DNA of 64,000 nt from positions 124,001-188,000 of the forward strand of contig CAZAJF010000004.1 in assembly GCA_964485395.1 (NCBI GenBank), in the 5' to 3' direction. Below, piece after piece: positions 34,827 to 42,529 of this stretch. The stretch's first letter is position 1, and each line of letters opens with the position of its first letter. The stretch comes from JANNSO01 sp964485395. GTDB lineage: Bacteria > Spirochaetota > Spirochaetia > Treponematales > UBA12059. A model generated the notes under the pieces. It was not told where the DNA came from and ran no database searches. It saw only the letters and a list, made by a program, of their open reading frames with translations. A program made the translations under genes and the position numbers.

Positions 34827-34918
34827 GGGCGGCCTCTAATACTCGAACCGGTGAGATGCTGATCTATATTCATAGTGGATGATGATACCGCAGAAACCAA
34901 GGGGCGGCAATGGAGAAT

Positions 34919-34952
34919 CAAAAAAAAGCGGGGCTTCGCAGCCCCGCTTTTG
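34919..34952 (-). terminator. Rho-independent terminator of the liv operon
   Basis: AAAGCGGGGCT (34925-34937 region), loop TCGC, AGCCCCGCTTT (34940-34950) form an 11-bp stem. On the minus strand it is followed by a run of T, directly after livF. One of the clearest terminators in the window. Confidence 0.85.
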
Positions 34953-34965
34953 GAAAATTGTAAAC

Positions 34966-35670
34966 CTATATACCTAAATACGCCGTCTTGACATCGGGAT
35001 TATCCGCGATTTCCTTGGCTTTGCCGGACATGGTTATGTTGCCGGTCTCGAGCACGTTGGCGCGGTGGGCTATGGACCAGGCCCTCTGCGCGTTCTGCTC
35101 TACCAGCAGGATGCTTGTACCCTGCTTGTTGATCTCGACGATTATCCTGAAAATCTCCTCGGTGAGGAGCGGGGACAATCCCATGGAAGGTTCGTCGAGA
35201 AGCAACAGGCTCGGCTTGCTCATGAGTGCCCTGGCCATGGCCAGCATCTGCTGTTCGCCGCCTGACAAGGTGCCCCCAAACTGGTTTTGGCGCTCCTTGA
35301 GCCTCGGAAAACTTTTGAACCCGCGTTCCATGCTTGCCTGTATCTCGACGGGATCCTTGCGCGTATACGCTCCCATCATGATATTTTCCTTCACCGTGAG
35401 CGGAGCGAAAATCCTCCGCCCCTCGGGGACATGGCTGATGCCCAGTGTAACTATTTTTTCCGCGGCCATCGTCGTTATATTCATGTCATTGAACGTAACG
35501 CTGCCGCTTCGGGGTCGCAGGATACCGGAAATCGCGCGGAGGATCGTCGATTTTCCGGCACCGTTGGCGCCGATCAGGGTTACGATCTCGCCCTTTTCGA
35601 CGTTGAACGATACGCCATGAAGGGCGTGGATTGCGTCATAGTAGACGTGGAGATCTTCAACTCGCAGCAC
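34966..35670 (-). CDS. livF: Branched-chain amino-acid ABC transporter ATPase LivF
   Basis: A 234-residue ABC ATPase. Walker A GANGAGKST, Q-loop region, signature LSGGEQQMLAMARAL, Walker B LLLLDEPSMGLSP and the switch His position (LLVEQNAQRAW, Gln-Asn as is usual in LivF) are present. GTG 35670 is chosen because the protein then begins MLRVEDLHVYYDAIHALHG, matching the family start, and GGGAG lies 9 bases upstream; an ATG at 35703 would add 11 atypical residues. Overlaps livG by 14 bases. It energises uptake with LivG. Confidence 0.95.
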   Translation of the reverse strand: MLRVEDLHVYYDAIHALHGVSFNVEKGEIVTLIGANGAGKSTILRAISGILRPRSGSVTFNDMNITTMAAEKIVTLGISHVPEGRRIFAPLTVKENIMMGAYTRKDPVEIQASMERGFKSFPRLKERQNQFGGTLSGGEQQMLAMARALMSKPSLLLLDEPSMGLSPLLTEEIFRIIVEINKQGTSILLVEQNAQRAWSIAHRANVLETGNITMSGKAKEIADNPDVKTAYLGI

Positions 35671-36457
35671 TGTTGCCCGCTCCCTTTCCGAGGTACGCCT
35701 CAATAACCAAATCGTTGCCCTGGATTTCCTTTGGAGTACCGCGCGCGATGACTTCGCCGAAGTCCATTACGGTCAGGTACTCGCATATCCCCATAACGAC
35801 GCGCATCTGGTGTTCGATCAGCAGAATTGTCAGGTTGAAACGATTCCGGATAAAATGGATCAGTTCCATAAGCTCTTGTATCTCGCGCGGATTCATGCCC
35901 GCCGCAGGTTCGTCCAAGAGCAGCAATTCGGGATTGCACGCAAGCGCGCGGGCTATTTCCACGCGTCGCTGCTCGCCGTACGGCAGGTTCTTGGCGATCT
36001 CGTCATGAATGCCGTCCAGCTTGAAGATGGAAAGAAAATCATGCGCTTTTTCTGTCAGCTCTTTTTCTTTCTGGTCGTAGCGCTTGGTGCGGAGAAGACT
36101 GTCGGCCAGGGTGTATCCTGAATGCGCATGATACGCGATCCGCACATTGTCCAAGACGGTTAAATTTGAGAACAGCCGAATATTCTGGAATGTTCTGGCT
36201 ATCCCGAGCCTGGTTATTTCGTAAGGCGCCAGGTGATCTATTATTTCGCCTTTGAACGCGATCTCCCCTTTGGTAATCGGGAAAATTCCGGTTATCAAGT
36301 TGAATGCCGTCGTCTTTCCCGCGCCGTTGGGCCCGATCAGGCCCTGAAGGCACCCTCGGGGAAGAGTCAAATTAAAATCCTTTACCGCCAGGAGGCCGCC
36401 AAAAGCTTTGGTAACGTTCCTGACTTCGAGGACGTTGTCGGGCGTAGTATTTGCCAT
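35657..36457 (-). CDS. livG: Branched-chain amino-acid ABC transporter ATPase LivG
   Basis: A 266-residue ABC ATPase. Walker A GPNGAGKTT, the LivG-typical RTFQNIRLFSNLTVLDNV, signature LPYGEQRRVEIARAL, Walker B LLLLDEPAAGMNP and switch region LIEHQMRVVMG. Length is typical. It lies between livM and livF, partner of both, at the cytoplasmic face of the LivHM pore. Confidence 0.96.
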   Translation of the reverse strand: MANTTPDNVLEVRNVTKAFGGLLAVKDFNLTLPRGCLQGLIGPNGAGKTTAFNLITGIFPITKGEIAFKGEIIDHLAPYEITRLGIARTFQNIRLFSNLTVLDNVRIAYHAHSGYTLADSLLRTKRYDQKEKELTEKAHDFLSIFKLDGIHDEIAKNLPYGEQRRVEIARALACNPELLLLDEPAAGMNPREIQELMELIHFIRNRFNLTILLIEHQMRVVMGICEYLTVMDFGEVIARGTPKEIQGNDLVIEAYLGKGAGNSAAS

Positions 36458-36473
36458 AGTTGTACCTCGTTAA

Positions 36474-37880
36474 TCAGGTTTTATCGGACGGTGCCGCAAC
36501 GGCTTCGCCATCCGGCTTTTTTGTCCCTCCGATACCGAGTATGGCCTTTGCCTTTTTTACCGCGGAATCGGCTTTAAAAAATCCCCACTCTGTCATGCCC
36601 AGCAAACCTTTGGGCCGCAAGAGCATCATGAGAATGAGTGCGATAGGATACAGGATGAAGCGCCATGCGGGCGCATCCGTACCCAGCAAGCCCAAGAGCA
36701 CCCGAAGGAATCCCTCTAGGAAGAATATCCAGGCGAAGGCCGCAGCCATCGTTCCGGTCATGCTGCCCAAACCGCCGAATACCACGATTATGAGCGGATC
36801 GAAACCTTTGATGAAATCAAAGGTATTCGGACTCAAGAAACCGATGTAGTGCGCATAGATACCGCCGCCGAGACCGGCGGCGAAACTGCCGATGACGAAA
36901 GCCAAAAGCTTGGAGTCCGCCACGTTGATACCCATGGCCCTGGCGGCGATCTCGTCTTCGCGCACAGCCATCGTGGCGCGCCCTGTACTGGAACGGATGA
37001 AGTTTCGCATTATCACCAGAACGATTACCAGGAAGATGAAGGCCCATGCCCAACCCCAGCCCGAAATGAACTTGGTGATGCCGAGCATTCCGCGGCCGCC
37101 CTTCATTTCGGCGAATCCGAGAATCGTGTCCGAGTTGACCATCAGCGTTTTAACGACAATGGCAAAACCCAGGGTCGCAATTCCGAAATAGTCGGAACCG
37201 AGGCTCAAGACGGGCAGACCGAAGAGGAAGCTTACCTCGGCGGCGAAAATACCCGCGAACAGAACCGAGAAGAAGAATACAATCTGGTTGGCGACACCCG
37301 AAGCGAGGATCCCGGGAGCCTCTTCGGTACCGAACAGCGGAGTGCATAGCGGAGATAGTATTTTTCCGGCCTGCACCGCGATAATACCTACGAGCACGAT
37401 AGCCAGAAGGTAGAAAGTAAAAGCGGACAGGACCGGTACTCCGCGTTTCGTCCGCAGGAACTTGTTCACGCCGATGAGGGCGAGACCGCCTAAGATGACG
37501 CCGATGCCCACGACTATAAATCCGCTGGCGTCGCCTGCCACCCAACGGAACGTAATGTCTGCCGAGCAATATGCGCCGATGCCGTAGAAGCCCCACTGCG
37601 CCAGACTGAACTGACCGTTGAAGCCGTAAATCAGATTGAGTCCCAAGGCGACCATGGTCATGGTGACGGCTTGGAACAGGAGCCCCTGGTCAAAGGGGGA
37701 GAACGGAACGAAATCGCCGATTTTAATCAGGAAGGCGGCTTGAACCACGCCCCAGGCAAGAACGATCGTGAGAGCCTTCTGCCAGAGCGGCTTGCGCGCC
37801 AAACCCCAAAGGAGACCGTAAATCCATGCGATCAGGGCGACCATCTTGATGGCGGTGCCGAGTAAAAATCCGAGTTGCAT
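36474..37880 (-). CDS. livM: Branched-chain amino-acid ABC transporter permease LivM
   Basis: A 468-residue polytopic membrane protein of the LivM type. Family signatures include LNLIYGFNGQFSLAQWGFYGIGAY near residue 85-105 (read here as two shorter pieces), GSDYFGIATLGFAIVV, GRATMAVREDEIAARAMGIN (the loop contacting the ATPase) and FGGLGSMTGTMAAAF. It has two extra N-terminal helices and a Lys-rich C-terminal tail of about 40 residues, and so is longer than many homologues. ATG 37880 follows GGGGGA. Confidence 0.94.
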   Translation of the reverse strand: MQLGFLLGTAIKMVALIAWIYGLLWGLARKPLWQKALTIVLAWGVVQAAFLIKIGDFVPFSPFDQGLLFQAVTMTMVALGLNLIYGFNGQFSLAQWGFYGIGAYCSADITFRWVAGDASGFIVVGIGVILGGLALIGVNKFLRTKRGVPVLSAFTFYLLAIVLVGIIAVQAGKILSPLCTPLFGTEEAPGILASGVANQIVFFFSVLFAGIFAAEVSFLFGLPVLSLGSDYFGIATLGFAIVVKTLMVNSDTILGFAEMKGGRGMLGITKFISGWGWAWAFIFLVIVLVIMRNFIRSSTGRATMAVREDEIAARAMGINVADSKLLAFVIGSFAAGLGGGIYAHYIGFLSPNTFDFIKGFDPLIIVVFGGLGSMTGTMAAAFAWIFFLEGFLRVLLGLLGTDAPAWRFILYPIALILMMLLRPKGLLGMTEWGFFKADSAVKKAKAILGIGGTKKPDGEAVAAPSDKT

Positions 37881-37889
37881 GTCGTCCCC

Positions 37890-39020
37890 CTATGCCTTTT
37901 CCTGCGCTGCTTCACCGAACAAACCGGTAGGCTTGATCAGGAGCACGAGGATCAGGATCGTGAACGCCACGGCATCACGCATGGGCGTCGATATATAACT
38001 CATGGTGAGCGATTCGGCTTGGCCCATTATGAGCGCTCCGACGAAAGCTCCAGGAATTGAGCCGATCCCACCGAGAACCGCGGCGACGAAAGCCTTCAAG
38101 CCGGGCAGGATGCCGAGCTGAGTCCAAATCGAGGAGTAGGCTATCGCGTACAGCACGCCGCCCAAGCCGGCGAACGCCGCCCCGATGGCGAATGTAAATG
38201 TGATTACTTTGTCTACGTTGATACCCATGAGTCGAGCCGTGGGCTTGTCATAGGAGCAAGCGCGCATGGCAGTGCCGATCTTCGTCTTCTTCACTATGAA
38301 TTGCAGCAATATCTGCACTAATATGGAAGCAAGCGCAATGATCAGGAAAATATTGGAAAATGAGATCGTATTATCCGGAGACGCTTCTCCTCCGACGATC
38401 GCGTGTATTCCATCTTTGATATACCAAGCTGTCGTGGGGAAGGGAGCTTTATAAGGAATAAAACGCCCGGAAAAAACAAAGGGCAGGGCGCCGAAAAATT
38501 CCAGGAAAAACGATACGCCGATAGCGGTGATCAAAGCCGTTATCCTCGGGGCGTCTCGAAGGGGTTTGTAAGCCACGCGTTCTATCGTGACGGCAAGAAT
38601 GACGCAGACAACCATCGAAAGAATTATTACGGAAACGGATCCGATTAAAATAGAAAGACCGGGAGAAAATCCGGGGAAAACATTTTGGGGCCAATTTTGG
38701 AGCTGGAAACGGCTCACCGCGTAAAAGCTCGTAAAGGCGCCTACCATAAAAACGTCGCCGTGCGCGAAATTAATCAAGCGCACGATGCCGTAAACCATTG
38801 TATATCCCAATGCGATAAGGGCGTATACAAACCCGAGCTTCAGGCCGTCCAGAATATTCTGCACGAACAAAATAGGGTTGGTCCAGGCTTTCGACCCGAT
38901 ATATAAAATCGTCATCACGCTGATGGCGGACAAAAAAACCCAACCAACCCAGGCTAGCGGAGGTCCTCGCCTTGACTTTATCAAAGACGGGACATTTGTG
39001 TTTTCTTTACGAGCTAACAT
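37890..39020 (-). CDS. livH: Branched-chain amino-acid ABC transporter permease LivH
   Basis: A 376-residue membrane permease. Signatures: GLKLGFVYALIALGYTMVYG, INFAHGDVFMVGAF, GTAMRACSYDKPTARLMGI (ATPase-contact loop) and AVLGGIGSIPGAFVGALIMG. An N-terminal extension with an extra helix precedes the usual start. ATG 39020 is preceded by AAGGT; an in-frame TTG at 39062 lies within the hairpin after livJ and is not used. Second gene of the liv operon. Confidence 0.93.
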   Translation of the reverse strand: MLARKENTNVPSLIKSRRGPPLAWVGWVFLSAISVMTILYIGSKAWTNPILFVQNILDGLKLGFVYALIALGYTMVYGIVRLINFAHGDVFMVGAFTSFYAVSRFQLQNWPQNVFPGFSPGLSILIGSVSVIILSMVVCVILAVTIERVAYKPLRDAPRITALITAIGVSFFLEFFGALPFVFSGRFIPYKAPFPTTAWYIKDGIHAIVGGEASPDNTISFSNIFLIIALASILVQILLQFIVKKTKIGTAMRACSYDKPTARLMGINVDKVITFTFAIGAAFAGLGGVLYAIAYSSIWTQLGILPGLKAFVAAVLGGIGSIPGAFVGALIMGQAESLTMSYISTPMRDAVAFTILILVLLIKPTGLFGEAAQEKA

Positions 39021-39050
39021 GCAATCTACCTTCTTCTGGTGTACTTCAAA

Positions 39051-39081
39051 CAGAGAGGGCAACCAATGATTGCCCTCTCTG
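39051..39081 (-). terminator. Hairpin between livJ and livH
   Basis: CAGAGAGGGCA (39051-39061) and TGCCCTCTCTG (39071-39081) form a perfect 11-bp stem just after the livJ stop. On the minus strand only TTTG follows, so partial termination or protection of the livJ mRNA 3' end is likely. This would give more binding protein than permease. Confidence 0.6.
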
Positions 39082-39102
39082 ATTCTGCGTAAGAGAAAAC
39101 TC

Positions 39103-40239
39103 TTATGGCTGAACGATTGAGTCGAAAACGATCTTGTCGGGTGTTACCGAAAGCATCGTAAGGGACTTGATGGGGTTGTGCCAGCGATCCATCGTGATCT
39201 GTCCTGAAACGCCTTTGAACGTCATGCCTTCGATTGCGGTTCTGACATAAACCGTGTCGTCTTTTCCGGCTTCCTTGATACCCTGAAGCAAGAGGTTCAT
39301 GGCATCGTAGGCGAGCACCGCGAGAGCGTCCGGAACTTTGGGCTTTCCAGCATCGTCTTTATAGGCCGCGGCATAAGCCTTGAGAAGTGCGACAACTTCG
39401 GGGCGCTTGTCATCGGGAGCATAGTGGTTGGAGAAATATCCGCCGGCCGCGGCGGCTTTGTCCAGGTCCGCGGAATCCCATCCATCACCGCCGACGAACG
39501 GAACTTTAATTCCTTTTTCCTTGGCTTGCTTGGTAACGAGATTGACGATGTTGTAATAATCGGGAATAAGGACTACGCCGGGATTGGCGCTCTTGATCTT
39601 GGCGAGGATGGCGGAGAAATCGGTATCCTTGCTGGTATAGGTTTCTTTACCGACGATCTTGCCGCCGGACGCGAGGAACTGTTTTTCGAAGGCAGTGGCC
39701 AAACCGATGGTGTAATCGTTGCCCTGATCGTAAATGATGAAGGCGGTCTTGGCTTTGAGTTTGTCAAAGGAGAACTTGGCGAGAATACCGCCCTGGAAAG
39801 GGTCGATATAGCAAGCGCGGAAAATATAGGGTTTTACCTTGCCGTTCGCACCGACCGTTACACTGGGATTGGTGGAGGTGGGGCTGATCTGTATAACCTT
39901 GGCTGCGTTGGCGATCTCGGAAATGGGAATCGACGCGCTTGAGCAGACTTCGCCGATTATGTATTTGACGCCGTCCTGATTGATAACCTTGTTGGCCGCG
40001 TTGACGGCGGGATCAGGGGTACATTGGCTGTCTTCAATGATTGGAACGATTTTCCTGCCGAGTACGCCGCCCTTGGCATTCCATTCGGCTATGGCGAGAA
40101 GAGCACCTTCCTTGGTGGAAAGCCCGAAAGACGGGACCGGACCGGACAAAGGCGCCAAGATGGCGATCTTCAGGTCTTGGGCTCCTACCGCTGCGACGGC
40201 CAGGAACAATACGAGAGCGATTGTAAGAACACGCTTCAT
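39103..40239 (-). CDS. livJ: Branched-chain amino-acid ABC transporter binding protein
   Basis: A 378-residue periplasmic type-1 solute-binding protein. Signal peptide MKRVLTIALVLFLAVAAVGA, then LKIAILAPLSGPVPSFG, the classic Liv/ANF-receptor opening. Further matches: YIIGEVCSSASIPISEIAN (ligand loop), QGNDYTIGLATAFEKQFLAS, and ALAVLAYDAMNLLLQGIKEA near the end. ATG 40239 has AAGGAGGATAAC directly upstream. First gene of livJHMGF. The symbol is assigned by position and family; specificity for Leu/Ile/Val rather than another amino acid is not proven. Confidence 0.94.
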   Translation of the reverse strand: MKRVLTIALVLFLAVAAVGAQDLKIAILAPLSGPVPSFGLSTKEGALLAIAEWNAKGGVLGRKIVPIIEDSQCTPDPAVNAANKVINQDGVKYIIGEVCSSASIPISEIANAAKVIQISPTSTNPSVTVGANGKVKPYIFRACYIDPFQGGILAKFSFDKLKAKTAFIIYDQGNDYTIGLATAFEKQFLASGGKIVGKETYTSKDTDFSAILAKIKSANPGVVLIPDYYNIVNLVTKQAKEKGIKVPFVGGDGWDSADLDKAAAAGGYFSNHYAPDDKRPEVVALLKAYAAAYKDDAGKPKVPDALAVLAYDAMNLLLQGIKEAGKDDTVYVRTAIEGMTFKGVSGQITMDRWHNPIKSLTMLSVTPDKIVFDSIVQP

Positions 40240-40326
40240 GTTATCCTCCTTGAAAAAATTGTCATATAGAAAACTCTACATGATTTCTGCTCAATTTAGA
40301 GACAGGTCCCAAACAAGTACAACGGA

Positions 40327-40746
40327 CTAACTTATTTTAAGCGGTTTCAGCTTGGCCATAATGAAGGCCCTCACCTCGGGAAGCTCGCAATACCAGATAA
40401 AAAAAGATGAAAACAGAATGGAAATGATGTTTATCAAAACATCCGCCAAACTGAGGATTTGAACACCGTCGACATTCGTCGTCGCGTGGGGCATTACCAT
40501 CATCAAGCGGCTGATAATGTTGAAACCCTGCGAAAACGACAACAGATACCACGGCCAGGAAACGAGCGTATTCCCGGTCAGGAGTTTCGTTACCGAAACA
40601 ATCGACAATATTCCGAGGAACAGGGGCAGCCACCACTCTTGGGAAAGAGGAGAATACGAAGAGAGGGGGAGAACCATGAGGGGGAGAACCTGCACGACCA
40701 TTAAGACAGGCACCAAGGCCTTTGCGCATAGTATTTTACGTAACAT
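40327..40746 (-). CDS. Small polytopic membrane protein of unknown function
   Basis: About 139 residues with four predicted membrane helices (LVPVLMVVQVLPLMVLPL; LPLFLGILSIVSVTKLL; YLLSFSQGFNIISRLMMVM; VLINIISILFSSFFIWY). ATG 40746 starts right before the first helix, but no good ribosome binding site is visible. It lies upstream of livJ on the same strand, separated by about 90 bases. No family recognised. Confidence 0.65.
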   Translation of the reverse strand: MLRKILCAKALVPVLMVVQVLPLMVLPLSSYSPLSQEWWLPLFLGILSIVSVTKLLTGNTLVSWPWYLLSFSQGFNIISRLMMVMPHATTNVDGVQILSLADVLINIISILFSSFFIWYCELPEVRAFIMAKLKPLKIS

Positions 40747-40886
40747 GAAATATACTAGCCATTGAAAATGCCCGTTGTCAAGAAAAAAAAGAATTTTCCC
40801 GACACAAAACAATTCTCTGTACACAATCGATTTTACGTTGTTACACTCAATATATATAGATGCTTCGCAAAAAAGGATTCCATTCC

Positions 40887-42404
40887 ATGCTGAAAAAATC
40901 AAGGCTCGCGTACATGTTCTTTACCTGTTTGGTTTGCTGCTTCCCTCTGCAGGCCCAAGAATCCGAATTTCTGCAGCTCGATCCGCCGGCCTGGAAATTC
41001 GGGACCATCGACCAGGGAGCGTCGATTGAAATCGAGGTGCATGCAAAAAACACGAGCGGCCTTCCGCTGACGGTCAATTTCATTTCAACCTGCGCCTGCC
41101 TGGAAGTCGACCCCGGTTCCCGAATCATTCCGGCGGGAGAAACCACGGTTTTCAAACTACGCTACGATTCATCCGACGACTCGGGCATCACCCGCAAAGG
41201 GTACGTAGTCTCGAGCGACCGGGCTGGCGAAAAGCCTCGCTCCTATTTAGCCGAAGGAATCGTACAGGTGCGCAACATCGCCAGCGGCGGCCCCTGGATA
41301 CAAGTATCCCCGGGCGTCATCGAGACCGTGCCCAGCACCACGCTTACGCTGCTCTATTATTTTTCCCCCGGATGCCGCAGCTGCACCGAGTTCCTAGACA
41401 TCGAGATTCCGCGACTAGAAAAAAAACTTTCCATTCGCATCGCGATACAGCGACGGGACATACTGGAACCCGATGCCTACAAAGAATTGTCGGATTTCGC
41501 CTCGTCGCTCGGACGACCGATCACTGCGGTGCCGGCCATTCGCGCCGGAAAAACTTTATTACAGGGTGAAGAGGAAATCAGGCAGATGCTTCCGGCCGTT
41601 CTTGAAAAAGCCATTTCGGACAAGGCATCTGAGACTTCGGTTACTACCGCGACTTCGGTTACGCCACCGGCGGAGGGCGAAAAAGGATCAAGCGAAAAAT
41701 CGCTTTCCCTGGTTTCCGTGATGCTGGCGGGTCTCGTAGACGGAGTAAATCCCTGCGCATTTACAACCTTAATCTTTTTGCTGGCGTCGCTGGCCTTGGC
41801 GGGCAAAGGAAGAAAAGACATAGCCCTGATCGGAGCGCTTTTTACGCTCGGCGTATTCCTGACCTACCTGGCCGTGGGTTTCGGATTTTTCACAGTGCTG
41901 CGCGCGGCGAACGGATTCTCGCTTGTTTCCGCGCTTCTCCGTTGGATACTGGTAGCCGCGCTGCTCGTATTCGCCGGCCTGAGCGTCTATGATTTTTTCT
42001 TGATAAAAGCCGGACGCTCAAAGGAAATCCTGCTGCAGCTTCCCGGCGCCCTGAAAAACCGCATCCATGCGTCCATCCGCACCAGGGTGAGAACCGCGAC
42101 CCTGGCCGGGAGCTCGTTGACGCTGGGCTTCCTGGTATCGATTTTCGAATTCGCCTGCACGGGCCAAGTCTATCTTCCCACGCTCGCCTACATGGTTCGC
42201 GTCAGCGCGCGGACGGACTCGATACTGATGCTTATTCTTTATAACATATGCTTCATCGCTCCCCTGCTCGCGGTGTTTGCGGCAAGCTACCTTGGAGTCG
42301 GCTCAAAGATAATCACCGAGCTTTTCCAAAAACATCTGGCGGCTGTAAAACTGGGGCTCGCCTTCGTTTTCATACTCTTGGCCGCATTGACCATCGTTGG
42401 ATAA
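40887..42404 (+). CDS. DUF1573-thioredoxin-CcdA fusion (membrane disulfide/redox protein)
   Basis: A 505-residue exported and membrane-bound protein. Residues 1-24 are a signal peptide. Residues 30-135 are a DUF1573-type beta domain with KFGTIDQGASIEIE and FISTCACLEV (Cys69 and Cys71). Residues 150-245 are thioredoxin-like, with Cys163-Arg-Ser-Cys166 and cis-Pro216 in TAVPAIRAG. From about 275 six helices form a CcdA/DsbD-type electron carrier with Cys290 in GVNPCAFTTL and Cys424 in FEFACTGQVYLP. An electron path from cytosolic thioredoxin through the membrane cysteines to the outside thioredoxin domain is the natural reading. ATG 40887 has AAGGA 9 bases upstream. Confidence 0.88.
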   Translation: MLKKSRLAYMFFTCLVCCFPLQAQESEFLQLDPPAWKFGTIDQGASIEIEVHAKNTSGLPLTVNFISTCACLEVDPGSRIIPAGETTVFKLRYDSSDDSGITRKGYVVSSDRAGEKPRSYLAEGIVQVRNIASGGPWIQVSPGVIETVPSTTLTLLYYFSPGCRSCTEFLDIEIPRLEKKLSIRIAIQRRDILEPDAYKELSDFASSLGRPITAVPAIRAGKTLLQGEEEIRQMLPAVLEKAISDKASETSVTTATSVTPPAEGEKGSSEKSLSLVSVMLAGLVDGVNPCAFTTLIFLLASLALAGKGRKDIALIGALFTLGVFLTYLAVGFGFFTVLRAANGFSLVSALLRWILVAALLVFAGLSVYDFFLIKAGRSKEILLQLPGALKNRIHASIRTRVRTATLAGSSLTLGFLVSIFEFACTGQVYLPTLAYMVRVSARTDSILMLILYNICFIAPLLAVFAASYLGVGSKIITELFQKHLAAVKLGLAFVFILLAALTIVG

Positions 42405-42442
42405 GCAGAAATTCCTCGATTGAAAGATGTTTAAAAATCGGC

Positions 42443-42458
42443 GTCAAACCTGTTTGAC
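42443..42458. promoter_or_regulatory. Perfect 7-bp palindrome overlapping the -35 box
   Basis: GTCAAAC (42443-42449), CT, GTTTGAC (42452-42458). The right arm contains most of the -35 box TTGACA at 42454-42459, so a protein bound here would block the chemoreceptor promoter. Confidence 0.5.
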
Positions 42459-42481
42459 AAATACTTGACGGGTCATATACT
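42454..42481 (+). promoter_or_regulatory. Sigma-70 promoter for the second chemoreceptor gene
   Basis: TTGACA (42454-42459), 16-base spacer, TATACT (42476-42481), about 50 bases before ATG 42530. Consensus -35 and near-consensus -10. Confidence 0.7.
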
Positions 42482-42529
42482 TAGGGGGAAAGGGTGGGCT
42501 TCCTGTTGCATGCCCTGGGGAGCAAATCG

